Assembly (NCBI GenBank): GCA_016704565.1
Contig: JADIZV010000004.1
Location: 62,001-126,000, forward strand
Source of the DNA: Candidatus Phosphoribacter baldrii
Lineage (GTDB): Bacteria; Actinomycetota; Actinomycetes; Actinomycetales; Dermatophilaceae
Direction of reading: 5' to 3'
Length of the DNA: 64,000 nucleotides
Below, piece after piece: positions 23,471-33,002 of this stretch. The number at the start of each line of letters is the position of its first letter. Within the stretch, counting starts at the first letter, position 1. The notes below the pieces were generated by a model. It did not search any database, was not told where the DNA came from, and was given only the letters and a program-made list of their open reading frames with translations. The position numbers and the translations under genes were made by a program.

Positions 23471-24565
23471 TTAGGTGCGCGGCGGTCGCTCGGGATGCGC
23501 GCGCAGGTAGCCCGTGCCGCCCGGCAGGTAGTCCTCGTCCTCGTAACGCTTCTTGCTCGGCTGCACCCGCGGCGGCTCCCCCGGCATCTTGGGATAGTCC
23601 GGCGGGAACGCCATCTCGGGCAAACCCTCATCGACGTCACGTTCCCACCACGACATCGCCACTCCGAGGTCCCCCACCGCGTCGTCGTATGCCGCCCACG
23701 GATCCGGCTGCGCGCCAACAAGATCCGGAACTGTGCGGACCGTGAAGTCACCAGGAGCGACGTCCCGCAACGACTCCCATGACACCGGCGTCGACACCGG
23801 CGCACCGGGGAGGGGCCGCGGGCTGTAGGCAGCGGCGATCGTCCGGTCCCGGCACGCCTGGTTGTAGTCGACGAAGATCCGTTGCCCCCGCTCTTCCTTC
23901 CACCAGGCGGTGGTCACCTCGTCGGGCATCCGGCGCTCCAGCTCGCGGGCGATCGCGATCACCCCATGGCGCACGTCGAGGAACTCCTGCGCGGGCTCGA
24001 TCGGGCAGAAGACATGCACGCCGCGATTGCCCGACGTTTTCGGGAAGCCCGTCAGCCCCGCCTGCGCGAGCACCTCACGCAGCACGTATGCCGCCTCCAC
24101 CGCCTCGCGGAAGCCGCACCCCGGCTGGGGGTCCAGGTCGATGCGGACCTCGTCGGGTCGGTCCAGCGCACCCTCGGCATCGGTGGCGCGCACCGGCCAC
24201 GGGTGGAAGGTCACGGTGTTCATCTGCACGCCCCAGACCGCCGTAGCGATCTCGTCGACGACGAGCTGGGGATGCTTGCGCCCGGAGGGGTAGGTCATCA
24301 GCACGGTGCGGACGTGGGCCGGCAGGCCTTTTGGCGGGTTCTTGGAGTAGAACTCCTCCCCCTCGATGCCGGTCGGGAAGCGCTGCAACGTCATCGGGCG
24401 GCCACCGACCCGGGGCAGCATCGCCGGCCCGACGTCCCGGATGTAGTGCGCCAGATCGAGTTTGGTGATGCCATCCTGCGGCCACAGCACCCGGTCCGGG
24501 CTGGAGATCCGCACCGCCCGCGTTCCCCCGTCAGGGGTCGGGCATTCCACCTGGGCATCAGCCAT
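23471..24565 (-). CDS. LigD-type DNA polymerase/primase domain protein
   Basis: 364 residues of the archaeo-eukaryotic primase LigD-Pol family: LDLAHYIRDVGPAMLPRVGG, TLQRFPTGIEGEEFYSKNPP, the metal-binding EVRIDLDPQPG, and FPKTSGNRGVHVFCPIEP. It adds nucleotides at breaks during nonhomologous end joining. There is no ligase or nuclease domain on this chain; the neighbouring convergent gene supplies a ligase. Ku is not in the window. The start is the ATG before MADAQVECPTPDGG. Confidence 0.9.
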   Translation of the reverse strand: MADAQVECPTPDGGTRAVRISSPDRVLWPQDGITKLDLAHYIRDVGPAMLPRVGGRPMTLQRFPTGIEGEEFYSKNPPKGLPAHVRTVLMTYPSGRKHPQLVVDEIATAVWGVQMNTVTFHPWPVRATDAEGALDRPDEVRIDLDPQPGCGFREAVEAAYVLREVLAQAGLTGFPKTSGNRGVHVFCPIEPAQEFLDVRHGVIAIARELERRMPDEVTTAWWKEERGQRIFVDYNQACRDRTIAAAYSPRPLPGAPVSTPVSWESLRDVAPGDFTVRTVPDLVGAQPDPWAAYDDAVGDLGVAMSWWERDVDEGLPEMAFPPDYPKMPGEPPRVQPSKKRYEDEDYLPGGTGYLRAHPERPPRT

Positions 24566-24658
24566 GTCGGTCACTATTGCACGCACCGTTCCGGGTGCGT
24601 GACCTGCCGCGACACCGTACGTTCGAGGCACCACTCTCCCGAGCGACAGGACACACCT

Positions 24659-27082
24659 ATGTCCCACGTCTGGACCCATGTCCGCAGACCGGCTGTCACC
24701 CTCGCGATCGCAACCCTCCTCGCTTCCGGCGGCCTTCTGGTCGCTGCCCCCGCGGCATACGCAGCCTCTCCCACCGTGGTCGTTGCGGAGGTCTACGGCG
24801 GCGGCGGCAACACCCTGGCACCGTTCCGAAGCGACTTCGTGGAACTGTTCAACCGCGGCTCCTCCCCCGTCGACCTCACCGGGTGGAAGGTCTCCTACTG
24901 GTCAGCCGCAGGCACGACCGCAAGCAGCACCCTCCTGTCCGGCACCATCGCCGCCGGAGGGCGCTACCTGGTGAAGGAGGCCGACGGCGCCAACACGGGA
25001 GCCACCGCGCTGCCGACTCCCGACGCCATCGGCACGCTCACGATGTCGGCCTCGGCCGGCCGGATAGCCGTCGTGGACGCAGCGGGTGCCATCGTTGACC
25101 TCGTCGGATACGGCAGCACGGCAGCCCAGTTCGAGGGCAGCGGGCCTGCTCCCGGCACCACGAACTCGACGTCGGTCAGCCGGATCGACGCCTGTGTCGA
25201 CACCGACCACAACGCGGCCGACTTCGCAGCGGGAGCGCCCTCCCCCGTCAACTCCACCACCACACCCCAGACCTGCACCATCACTCCACCGCCGCCGAAC
25301 CCGGCGGAGACCATCGCTGCGATCCAGGGCGCGTCCCACCGCTCACCCCTGGCCGGCACTCCGGTCAACGGAGTGACGGGCATCGTCACGGCCCGCTCCA
25401 ACACCGGCTTCTGGATGCAGGATCTGGTCGCTGACGCCGACCTGGCCACCAGCGAGGGGATCTTCGTCTTCACCCGCACCTCCCCCACGGTCGCGGTCGG
25501 TGACGCCTTGAGCGTCGACGGCTCGGTGAGCGAGTTCCGTCCCGGCGGCAGCGGCGGCCTGGACAACCTCACCACCACCGAGATCGTCTCCCCCAGCGTG
25601 AGCATCACGTCCTCGAACAACCCCCTGCCTGCCCCTGTCGTCATCGGCGTGGACCGCATCGCCCCCGCCCAGACGATCGATGCAGGTGACCCAGGGAGCG
25701 TGGAGAACGCCGCAGCCGTCTTCGACATGGCCCGGGATGCCATCGACTTCTACGAATCCATGGAAGGGATGCGCGTCGCGGTCAGGGACGCCAGAGTCGT
25801 CGGCCCCACGGCATCCTTCGGCGAGATCCCGGTCGTCCCGGGGTCGGTCACAGGGGCGCCGCTCACGAGTTCGGCCGGCGGCGTCGTCTACGGGTCCTAC
25901 GGCACCCCCAACGCCATGCGCGTCCAGCTCGACGACGCCCTCATCCCGGCGGGGTCCATGCCTGCCGCCAACGTCGGCGACACCCTGCCCGGAGACGCTA
26001 TCGGCGTCTTGGACTACTCGTTCGCCAACTACAAACTGCTCGTCACCGCTGCGCCAACCGTGACGACCGGCGGTCTCACCCGAGAGTCGACGACCGCCCA
26101 GACGAACAACCAACTCGCCGTGGCGACCTTCAACGTCGAGAACCTGTCGCCCAGCAATCCGCAGTCCAAGTTTGACCGACTCGCCGCCCAAGTGGTCCAC
26201 AACCTCGCCAGCCCCGACATCCTCGCCCTCGAGGAGATTCAGGACAACAGCGGGCCGGCCAACGACGGTGTCGTCGCGTCTGACCTCACCGTCAGCCGCC
26301 TGATCGCGGCGATCGCGGCCGCCGGCGGACCGGCATACGGATCCCGCTGGATCGACCCGCAAGACGGGACCGACGGCGGGCAGCCGGGAGGCAACATCCG
26401 CCAGGTCTTCCTCTACCGGCTCGATCGCGACCTGGAGTTCGTCGACCGCCCGGGTGGCGACGCGACGACTGCGGTCGAGGTGACCGGGACCGGTCGGAGC
26501 ACGGCATTGTCGGTCTCGCCGGGCCGGATCGCCCCCACGAGCGAGGCCTGGTCGGCCAGCCGCAAGCCGCTCGTCGGAGAGTTCCGCTTCCGCGGCGAGA
26601 CCGTCTTCGTCGTCGCCGTCCACTTCTCCTCCAAGGGCGGTGACGACCCGCTCTTCGGCCGTTGGCAGTCACCGGTCCGCTTCACCGAGGAGCAACGCCA
26701 CCTGCAGGCGGCCGCGGTCCGGGACTTCGCCGACGCACTGTTGAGCGCGGACCCCCAGGCCAAGCTCGTCGTTGCCGGTGACGTCAACGACTTCGAGTTC
26801 AGCACAACGACGGATCTGCTGGTCGGCCAGGGTTCCGACGCTCTCGTCGACCTTCCCCGGACGCTGCCTGTGGCCGAGCGCTGGACCTACGTGTTCGAAG
26901 GCAACTCGCAGGTCCTCGACCACATCCTGCTCAGCCCCGCCCTGACTGTGGCGCCCAAGGGAGCCAAGTACCCGGCCTACGTCTACGACATCGTCCACAC
27001 CAACTCCCCCTTCTACGACCAGGATTCCGACCACGACCCGCAGATCGTGCGGCTGGCCCTCCGAGGCGGCACCGGCATCTGA
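24659..27082 (+). CDS. Secreted LTD/endonuclease-exonuclease-phosphatase nuclease
   Basis: 807 residues. Signal peptide 1-35 (LLVAAPAAYAASP), lamin-tail domain about 36-165 (VVVAEVYGGGGNTLAPFRSD, FVELFNRGSSPVDLTGWKVS), a Pro-rich linker (ITPPPPNPAET), an OB-like region (VTGIVTARSNTGFWMQDL), then an EEP domain from about 480 (LAVATFNVENLSP, DILALEEIQD, VVAVHFSSKGG, LVVAGDVNDFEFS, DSDHDPQ). This matches large extracellular DNases/phosphodiesterases of actinobacteria that scavenge phosphate or DNA. Alternative: phosphatase. Followed by a strong terminator. Confidence 0.88.
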   Translation: MSHVWTHVRRPAVTLAIATLLASGGLLVAAPAAYAASPTVVVAEVYGGGGNTLAPFRSDFVELFNRGSSPVDLTGWKVSYWSAAGTTASSTLLSGTIAAGGRYLVKEADGANTGATALPTPDAIGTLTMSASAGRIAVVDAAGAIVDLVGYGSTAAQFEGSGPAPGTTNSTSVSRIDACVDTDHNAADFAAGAPSPVNSTTTPQTCTITPPPPNPAETIAAIQGASHRSPLAGTPVNGVTGIVTARSNTGFWMQDLVADADLATSEGIFVFTRTSPTVAVGDALSVDGSVSEFRPGGSGGLDNLTTTEIVSPSVSITSSNNPLPAPVVIGVDRIAPAQTIDAGDPGSVENAAAVFDMARDAIDFYESMEGMRVAVRDARVVGPTASFGEIPVVPGSVTGAPLTSSAGGVVYGSYGTPNAMRVQLDDALIPAGSMPAANVGDTLPGDAIGVLDYSFANYKLLVTAAPTVTTGGLTRESTTAQTNNQLAVATFNVENLSPSNPQSKFDRLAAQVVHNLASPDILALEEIQDNSGPANDGVVASDLTVSRLIAAIAAAGGPAYGSRWIDPQDGTDGGQPGGNIRQVFLYRLDRDLEFVDRPGGDATTAVEVTGTGRSTALSVSPGRIAPTSEAWSASRKPLVGEFRFRGETVFVVAVHFSSKGGDDPLFGRWQSPVRFTEEQRHLQAAAVRDFADALLSADPQAKLVVAGDVNDFEFSTTTDLLVGQGSDALVDLPRTLPVAERWTYVFEGNSQVLDHILLSPALTVAPKGAKYPAYVYDIVHTNSPFYDQDSDHDPQIVRLALRGGTGI

Positions 27083-27099
27083 CCGGCTCGGATCCGAGC

Positions 27100-27137
27100 G
27101 CACGAAGGCCCCGGGGACGATCCCGGGGCCTTCGTGC
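27100..27137 (+). terminator. Terminator after the secreted nuclease
   Basis: GCACGAAGGCCCCGGGG pairs with CCCCGGGGCCTTCGTGC around a short GACGAT-type loop, 18 bases past the stop. It overlaps the leader of msrB, which starts 13 bases later. Confidence 0.85.
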
Positions 27138-27149
27138 GTTATCCCCACC

Positions 27150-27614
27150 ATGACCGACCCCACCTCCACGCAGTCCGTCCCGCCCGCCGACGCCGTCCCC
27201 ACCCCGGGGCGGTATGCCGTGCAACTCACCGACACCCAGTGGCGGGCCAAGCTCTCGGCGGCCGAGTTCCATGTGTTGCGCGAGGCGGGCACGGAACGCC
27301 CGTTCACCGGCGAGTACACCGACACGAAGACAGACGGGGTCTACTCCTGCCGGGCCTGCGGCGCGGAACTGTTCCGCAGCGAGTCGAAGTTCGATTCGCA
27401 CTGCGGGTGGCCGTCGTTCTTCGAGCCGCTGGCCGGGGACCGCGTCGAATACATCGAGGACCGCTCGATCCCCGGTCGACCCCGCGTCGAAGTCCGGTGC
27501 GCCGGCTGCGGCTCCCACCTGGGGCACGTCTTTGAGGGCGAGGGCTATGGCACGCCCACCGATCAGCGCTACTGCATCAACTCGGTCTGCCTGACCTTGG
27601 AACCTCGCACCTGA
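27150..27614 (+). CDS. msrB: Peptide-methionine (R)-S-oxide reductase MsrB
   Basis: 154 residues. Zinc-type MsrB with two CxxC pairs (YSCRACGAELF; VRCAGCGSHLGHVF), the SHCGWPSFFEPL motif, and the catalytic Cys in RYCINSVCL. Reduces oxidised methionine in proteins. The N-terminal 20 residues are a Pro/Thr-rich extension. The start lies only 13 bases after the upstream terminator, so its promoter must overlap that hairpin or transcription must read through. Confidence 0.95.
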   Translation: MTDPTSTQSVPPADAVPTPGRYAVQLTDTQWRAKLSAAEFHVLREAGTERPFTGEYTDTKTDGVYSCRACGAELFRSESKFDSHCGWPSFFEPLAGDRVEYIEDRSIPGRPRVEVRCAGCGSHLGHVFEGEGYGTPTDQRYCINSVCLTLEPRT

Positions 27615-27723
27615 TCGAGACCTGATCGAGACGCGCGCCTGGGAACCACACCCGGGCGGCTCCCCCTCCAAGGGCCGAACGCTCCATCGCCGGCCCCGTC
27701 CGGCCCGCCCGAGGAGGACCCCG

Positions 27724-28800
27724 ATGTTTTCGTATGCCGTGTCCCGCCGGTTGCGATCAACCGCTCTCACCGTTGCCGCGCTCCTCGCCCTGGGGGCCTG
27801 CTCCAGCGGGTCGTCACCGACCAGCACGAACGCCGCCCGCGAGGGCGGAGTGGCCGTTGCGCCGGCTCCGGCGCCGGGCGCCGCTGTCGGTGCCGCTGCG
27901 GCGGCCGACACCAAACTGTCCGCTCCTGACGTCGCGTCAGTGGGCGAAGCAGCACTCGTGGACACCAAGATCATCCGCACCGCGAGCATCTATCTCACCG
28001 TCACCTCCGTCGAGACTGCCGCAGCCGCCGTGCGTGGCGTTGCGGCCGGCTTGGGCGGAGCGGTCGCCAGCGAGACGGTCAACGCAACCGAAGTGGCACC
28101 GAGCGCCGATCCCGCGATCGGTGGGAAGGCAACCGCGCCGGTGCGGCGGGTCGGCAACTACGGCCAGTTGGTGCTGTCGATCCCGACCGACCGGCTCGAC
28201 GCCGCCTTGGATCAACTCTCGAAACTCGGCACCGTCGTGCAGCGAGCCAGCGCGAGCGATGACGTCACCGCGGCATACGTCGACACCGAGTCGCGCATCG
28301 CGACGAAGAAGGCGAGCATCGAGCGGGTGCGAGCGCTGATGAGCCAGACCCAGAACATCAGCCAGATCGTCGAGTTGGAGAGCCAACTGGCCCAGCGCGA
28401 AGCCGACCTTGAGTCGTTGCAGGCGCAGCTGGCGTCGATGACGAAACGAATCGCGATGGCGACCGTCACCGTGACGGTGAGCTCCAACCCCGAAGTGATC
28501 CCACCGGTCGAGCAGGACGGCTTCCTGGCAGGTCTGCGGTCAGGCTGGAACGCCTTCCTGGCCAGCCTCACGGTGGGCCTGACCGTCCTGGGGGCGGCTC
28601 TGCCCTGGCTCATCGTCCTCGCCCTGATTGCGATCCCGGTCCGGTCCTGGCTGCGTCGGCGCTCCGAGCGTCAGGAGGCGACACCCACCACCCCACCGTC
28701 ATGGGCTGCCTCGACACCCGCAGCGCCCGTCCGCGAGCCGGAGCCGGCAGCAGCCACCGCCGGACCGGCGGCCTCCGAGGGCACGAGCGAGAAGGCCTGA
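27724..28800 (+). CDS. DUF4349 lipoprotein
   Basis: 358 residues. Lipoprotein signal with lipobox LLALGACSS, low-complexity Ala/Pro stretch, then the DUF4349 domain: TKIIRTASIYLTVTSVETAA, RVGNYGQLVLSIPTDRLDAA, and a coiled coil ISQIVELESQLAQREADLES. A membrane helix (AALPWLIVLALIAIPVRSW) and a Pro/Ala-rich tail follow. The family is envelope-associated with no settled function. ATG with GAGGAGG upstream. Confidence 0.85.
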   Translation: MFSYAVSRRLRSTALTVAALLALGACSSGSSPTSTNAAREGGVAVAPAPAPGAAVGAAAAADTKLSAPDVASVGEAALVDTKIIRTASIYLTVTSVETAAAAVRGVAAGLGGAVASETVNATEVAPSADPAIGGKATAPVRRVGNYGQLVLSIPTDRLDAALDQLSKLGTVVQRASASDDVTAAYVDTESRIATKKASIERVRALMSQTQNISQIVELESQLAQREADLESLQAQLASMTKRIAMATVTVTVSSNPEVIPPVEQDGFLAGLRSGWNAFLASLTVGLTVLGAALPWLIVLALIAIPVRSWLRRRSERQEATPTTPPSWAASTPAAPVREPEPAAATAGPAASEGTSEKA

Positions 28801-28816
28801 ATCAGCCGACGTGCCT

Positions 28817-28844
28817 AGGCGGGCGGGGTCAGCCCCGCCCGCCT
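28817..28844. terminator. Bidirectional terminator between convergent genes
   Basis: AGGCGGGCGGGG and CCCCGCCCGCCT pair perfectly over TCAG. It follows the lipoprotein stop by 16 bases and overlaps the stop and final codons of the leftward transporter gene. Confidence 0.75.
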
Positions 28845-29668
28845 GCGGCGATCAGAACGACTCCGCAGAGGGCCAAGGTCGAGCCGATCACCTGGATCCG
28901 GCGCAGCCGTTCGTTCAGAAAGTAGCGGGCCAGCAGGATCGTCATCACGGGGTAGAGCGATCCGAGGACGGCGGCGACGCTGACCATGCCCATCGACGAG
29001 GCCATCCCGAAGAGCGCGTTGGCGGCAAGATCACCTGCGCCGACGGCCGCTAGCACCGGCACCTGGCGGCGGGCGACCCCACCGAGGGAGCGCGCGGCGA
29101 GCGCCAGCGCGGCATACCCGATGGCGCTGGTGATCCGCATCCCCCACAAGGTGTGCAGCAGCGACACGCGCGCGCCGCGGTCGAGGGCGAACAGAGCGAC
29201 GCCGAAGCCGACCGCGGCCAGGCACGCCAACAACACGGGTCGGGCGCCCAGGCCCTCCTTCATCTCCGGCCCGCTCGCCAGCACCACCCCGGCGATGGCG
29301 ACGGCGATCCCCCACCAGGCCAAGGCGGACGGCTTCTCGCCGCTGAGCACCCCGAGCAACACGGGGATGCCCGAGCCGACGGCGGCAATGGGAGCGACGA
29401 CACCCATGGTCCCCGTGGAGAGCGCGGCATAGAAACACAACAGGCCCATCGCGCCGCTGACCCCGGCGAGCATCGCCCAGGGGAACCACCCGGCGAACCC
29501 CTGCTCGGGCAACCCGCGGAACGCGACGATCGCCGTCAGCAGGACGAGAGCCATCGACTGCGACCACGCGACGACAACCACTGGACGAAGGGTCCGGGAG
29601 ATGACCCCGGCGACGAAGTCGCTCGTGCCCCATACGGCTGCTGACAGGAGGGCGAGGAGGGCTGGCAC
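28829..29668 (-). CDS. EamA/DMT-superfamily transporter
   Basis: 279 residues, ten predicted membrane helices in two EamA repeats: ALLSAAVWGTSDFVAGVISR at the start, and in the second half GDLAANALFGMASSMGMVSV then LYPVMTILLARYFLNERLRR. Such permeases export or import small metabolites; substrate unknown. The start is a GTG with no good ribosome site; a longer frame extends upstream but is not membrane-like. Divergent from the DUF3000 gene. Confidence 0.85.
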   Translation of the reverse strand: MPALLALLSAAVWGTSDFVAGVISRTLRPVVVVAWSQSMALVLLTAIVAFRGLPEQGFAGWFPWAMLAGVSGAMGLLCFYAALSTGTMGVVAPIAAVGSGIPVLLGVLSGEKPSALAWWGIAVAIAGVVLASGPEMKEGLGARPVLLACLAAVGFGVALFALDRGARVSLLHTLWGMRITSAIGYAALALAARSLGGVARRQVPVLAAVGAGDLAANALFGMASSMGMVSVAAVLGSLYPVMTILLARYFLNERLRRIQVIGSTLALCGVVLIAAGGRG

Positions 29669-29750
29669 ACCGGCACGGTACCCGGTTCGCGAGCGTGCTG
29701 TCGGCGCGTCCGACGCCCATCGGGACCTCGGCCCGCCTACTCTCAGTGAC

Positions 29751-30332
29751 GTGCGAGGACGATCCCTCCCCGGCGACACCGCCGCTGAATTCACCCGGGC
29801 CATTGCCGGCCTGCGGGAGGCTCGACTGCGCCCGGAAGTGCGCCTCACCGAGGTGCCAGCGCCCCAACGCATCGCTCCGCATGCGGTGGCGCTCTCTGGC
29901 GAGGTCGTCGGCCCCGGAGGCGAGGAGGAGCTGGCATCTGGTCGCTTCGTCCTCCTGCACGACCCCAGCTGCCCCGAGCCATGGGAAGGCGCCTGGCGAG
30001 CCGTCACATTCGCCCGCGCCGAGTTGGAGCCCGAGGTGGGCACCGACCCCTCGCTCGGTGAGGTGGGTTGGGCCTGGCTCATCGAAGCCCTGCAGGCGCG
30101 CGGCCTGCGCTACTGCGCCGAGGCCGGCACGGTCACCCGAGTCGTCTCGGAGCGGTTCGGCGGCCTGGCCGACCAGTTGCCAACCGTGGAGATCGAGGTT
30201 CGGGCTTCGTGGACTCCGTTGGGCGGCGACCTCGGCGACCACCTGCTGGCCTGGTCTGATCTGTTGAGCACGATCGCCGGGCTGCCGCCACTGCCCGACG
30301 GAGTGGTCGCCCTGCCCGGTGCCCGTCGGTGA
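29751..30332 (+). CDS. DUF3000 protein
   Basis: 193 residues from GTG. Matches the actinobacterial DUF3000 family: EFTRAIAGLREARLRPEVRL, APQRIAPHAVALSGEVV, EVGWAWLIEALQARGLRYC and VEIEVRASWTPLGGDLGDHL. Function unknown. It overlaps the RNase D start (GTGA), the arrangement seen across the phylum, which suggests a coupled role. Confidence 0.88.
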   Translation: MRGRSLPGDTAAEFTRAIAGLREARLRPEVRLTEVPAPQRIAPHAVALSGEVVGPGGEEELASGRFVLLHDPSCPEPWEGAWRAVTFARAELEPEVGTDPSLGEVGWAWLIEALQARGLRYCAEAGTVTRVVSERFGGLADQLPTVEIEVRASWTPLGGDLGDHLLAWSDLLSTIAGLPPLPDGVVALPGARR

Positions 30333-31660
30333 CCGAGCTCGAGCCGGACCACGACCAGACCGACGACGCGCTCTCGGCCGAGTCCTCGGTTGATCCTTCT
30401 GTGGGGACTGCGTCTGACTCAGCCGCCGAGCCTGCCGTTGAGCCTGCCGCTGAGCCGCCCGCGGGGCCCGAAGCGACACCGTTGCTGTTTCCCGCCGACG
30501 GCGTCCCCGAGGTCGTCATCGACGAACGGCAGCTCATGGCCGCTGCAGCCGCGATCGCGCGAGGGACCGGCCCGGTCGCCCTCGACGCCGAGCGGGCCTC
30601 GGGCCACCGCTACGGACAACGTGCCTATCTCGTGCAACTGCGTCGTGCCGGGTCGGGGACCTGGCTGTTCGACCCCGCAGCCTGCCCAGACCTCTCCCCC
30701 GTGGCCGAGGCCATCGGCGACGCCGAATGGGTGCTGCACGCAGCGACCCAAGACCTGGCCTGTCTGGCCGAGGTGGGCCTGCGCCCGCAGCGGTTGTTCG
30801 ACACCGAGCTGGGCGGGCGCCTGGCAGGGCTCCCCCGGGTCGGGTTGGGTGCCGCCGTTGAGCACTACCTCGGGCTGAGCCTGGCCAAGGAACACTCCGC
30901 GGTGGACTGGTCGCGCCGCCCGCTGCCCGAGCCATGGCTGCGGTATGCCGCCCTCGACGTCGAGGTGCTCGTCGACCTGCGCGACGCGATCGCCGCCGAC
31001 CTGACCGAGCAGGGCAAGTGGGAGTGGGCGGCCCAGGAGTTCGACTCGCTGCTCGGTTTCACTGGTCCCGCGCCGCGGGTCGACCCGTGGCGCCGAACCT
31101 CCGGCATGCACAAGATCAGACGTCGCCGCGGAGTCGCCGTCGTCCGCGAGCTCTGGTACGTCCGCGACCGGATCGCCCAACGTCGCGACGTGTCCCCCGG
31201 CCGGGTGCTGTCCGACGCTGCACTGGTCGCCTTGGCCGTCGAGCCCCCCAAGGACGCCGGCGCCTTCGCTGCTCGACGGGAGTTGCGTGGAGTCGCACGC
31301 AGCCCCAAGGTGTGGCTGGACGCCATCGACAAGGCGCTGGCCCTCTCGGAGGATGCCTTGCCTCCGTTGACACTGTCGAGCACCGGCCCCCCGCCTCCTC
31401 GCCTCTGGGCCGACCGCGACCCCATCGCCGCGGCCCGGCTCGGGCGCGCCCGGGATGCCATGGCGGCATACGCCTCCGAGCGGGTCGTCCCCGTCGAGAA
31501 CCTGCTGACCCCTGATCTGCTGCGGCGCGTCCTCTGGACACCCCCCGACGACCTCGGCGAGTCGGCCTTCGCGGCCGCGCTGCGCGGGGGCGGGGCCCGT
31601 GAATGGCAGGTCACCGTGGTTGCGCCCATCCTGGCGACGGCGGCCGCCGAACACCCGTGA
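30329..31660 (+). CDS. rnd: Ribonuclease D (DEDDy exonuclease with HRDC domain)
   Basis: 443 residues. An acidic low-complexity N-terminus (AEPAVEPAAEPPAG) precedes the 3'-5' exonuclease: Exo I PVALDAERASGHRYGQRAYL, Exo II LHAATQDLACLAEVGL, Exo III RYAALDVEVLVDLRDAI. The HRDC helical domain is around 225-310 (VVRELWYVRDRIAQRRDVSP). Trims tRNA 3' ends and other structured RNAs. GTG start in the DUF3000 stop. Confidence 0.93.
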   Translation: MTELEPDHDQTDDALSAESSVDPSVGTASDSAAEPAVEPAAEPPAGPEATPLLFPADGVPEVVIDERQLMAAAAAIARGTGPVALDAERASGHRYGQRAYLVQLRRAGSGTWLFDPAACPDLSPVAEAIGDAEWVLHAATQDLACLAEVGLRPQRLFDTELGGRLAGLPRVGLGAAVEHYLGLSLAKEHSAVDWSRRPLPEPWLRYAALDVEVLVDLRDAIAADLTEQGKWEWAAQEFDSLLGFTGPAPRVDPWRRTSGMHKIRRRRGVAVVRELWYVRDRIAQRRDVSPGRVLSDAALVALAVEPPKDAGAFAARRELRGVARSPKVWLDAIDKALALSEDALPPLTLSSTGPPPPRLWADRDPIAAARLGRARDAMAAYASERVVPVENLLTPDLLRRVLWTPPDDLGESAFAAALRGGGAREWQVTVVAPILATAAAEHP

Positions 31661-31775
31661 CGGGACTCACTGCGGCAACGCAGCGCTGAGTTCCTCGCAA
31701 TGGTTACTGACCGGTAGCATCGGCTCAGGGCAGCCACCACTGCCCCATGACCGTTTGCCCAAGGAGGCACCCAGC

Positions 31776-32999
31776 ATGACCCGTACCCTGCGTGAGGTCG
31801 TGTTCGTCGAGGGGGTCCGAACCCCCTACGGCAAGGCCGGCGACAAGGGCATCTACGCCCAGACCCGCGCCGACGACCTGGTGATCCGGTGCATCCGGGA
31901 GCTGCTTGAGCGCCATCCGGAGCTCCCCAAGGACAAGGTCGAGGAGGTCGCCATCGCCGCGACCACCCAGATCGGTGACCAGGGGTTGACCCTCGGTCGG
32001 GTCGCCGCCCTGCTGTCCGGTCTGCCCAACACAACTCCCGGCTACTCCATCGACCGGATGTGTGCCGGGGCGATGACCGCGGTCACCGCGGTCGCCGGGT
32101 CGATCGCCATGGGCGCCATCGACGTCGCCATCGCCGGCGGTGTCGAGCACATGGGTCGCCACCCGATGGGCGAGGGCGTGGACCCCAACCCGCGGATCAT
32201 CGCCGAGAAGATCGTCGACCCGTCCGCGCTGGTCATGGGCCAGACCGCCGAGAACCTCCACGACCGCTTCCCTCAGCTGACCAAGGCCCGCTGCGATGCC
32301 TTCGCCCTCGGCTCCCAGGGCAAGCTCGCCGCCGCCTATGCCGCAGGCAAGATCCAGCCCGACCTCGTCTCCGTCGCCACTCGGCACAAGGAGTTGGGCT
32401 ACGGCCTCGCGACCGTCGACGAGCCCCCGAGGCCCAGCACCACCATGGCCGACCTCGAAGCGCTCAAGACGCCCTTCCGGGTGCGCGGCAACGTCACCGC
32501 CGGCAACAGCGCGGGCCTCAACGATGGCGCCACCGCGTGTCTGCTCGCCTCCGAGGACGCCGCCGTGGCCTTGGGTATGCCGGTCCGCATGCGGTTGGCA
32601 TCGTTCGCCTTCGTCGGCGTCGAGCCCGAGGTCATGGGCATCGGGCCGGTGCCTGCCACCGAGAAGGCCCTGGCCAAGGCGGGCCTGACGATCGAGGACA
32701 TCGGGCTGTTCGAGCTCAACGAGGCCTTCGCCGTGCAGGTCGTCGCCTTCCTCGACCACTTCGGCATCGCCGACGACGACCCCCGGGTCAACGAATACGG
32801 CGGTGCGATCGCCATCGGTCACCCCCTCGCGTCTTCAGGCGTCCGCCTGATGACTCAACTGGCCCGCCAGTTCAAGGAGCACCCCGAGGTGCGCTACGGC
32901 CTGACCGCGATGTGTATCGGCATCGGCATGGGCGGCGCCGTCATCTGGGAGAACCCTCACCACGCCGACTACGTCGCGTCGGCCAGCAAGGAGGCGTGA
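31776..32999 (+). CDS. fadA: Acetyl-CoA acyltransferase (thiolase), FadA-type
   Basis: 407 residues with thiolase signatures: acyl-enzyme Cys in SIDRMCAGAMTAVTA, GGVEHMGRHPMGEG, GNSAGLNDGATACLLASED, NEAFAVQVV, GGAIAIGHPLASSG with the catalytic His, and the second catalytic Cys in TAMCIGIGMGGAVI. Final step of fatty-acid beta-oxidation. AAGGAGG precedes ATG. Three bases separate it from the FadB-like gene, a two-gene operon. Confidence 0.95.
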   Translation: MTRTLREVVFVEGVRTPYGKAGDKGIYAQTRADDLVIRCIRELLERHPELPKDKVEEVAIAATTQIGDQGLTLGRVAALLSGLPNTTPGYSIDRMCAGAMTAVTAVAGSIAMGAIDVAIAGGVEHMGRHPMGEGVDPNPRIIAEKIVDPSALVMGQTAENLHDRFPQLTKARCDAFALGSQGKLAAAYAAGKIQPDLVSVATRHKELGYGLATVDEPPRPSTTMADLEALKTPFRVRGNVTAGNSAGLNDGATACLLASEDAAVALGMPVRMRLASFAFVGVEPEVMGIGPVPATEKALAKAGLTIEDIGLFELNEAFAVQVVAFLDHFGIADDDPRVNEYGGAIAIGHPLASSGVRLMTQLARQFKEHPEVRYGLTAMCIGIGMGGAVIWENPHHADYVASASKEA

Positions 33000-33002
33000 G
33001 CC

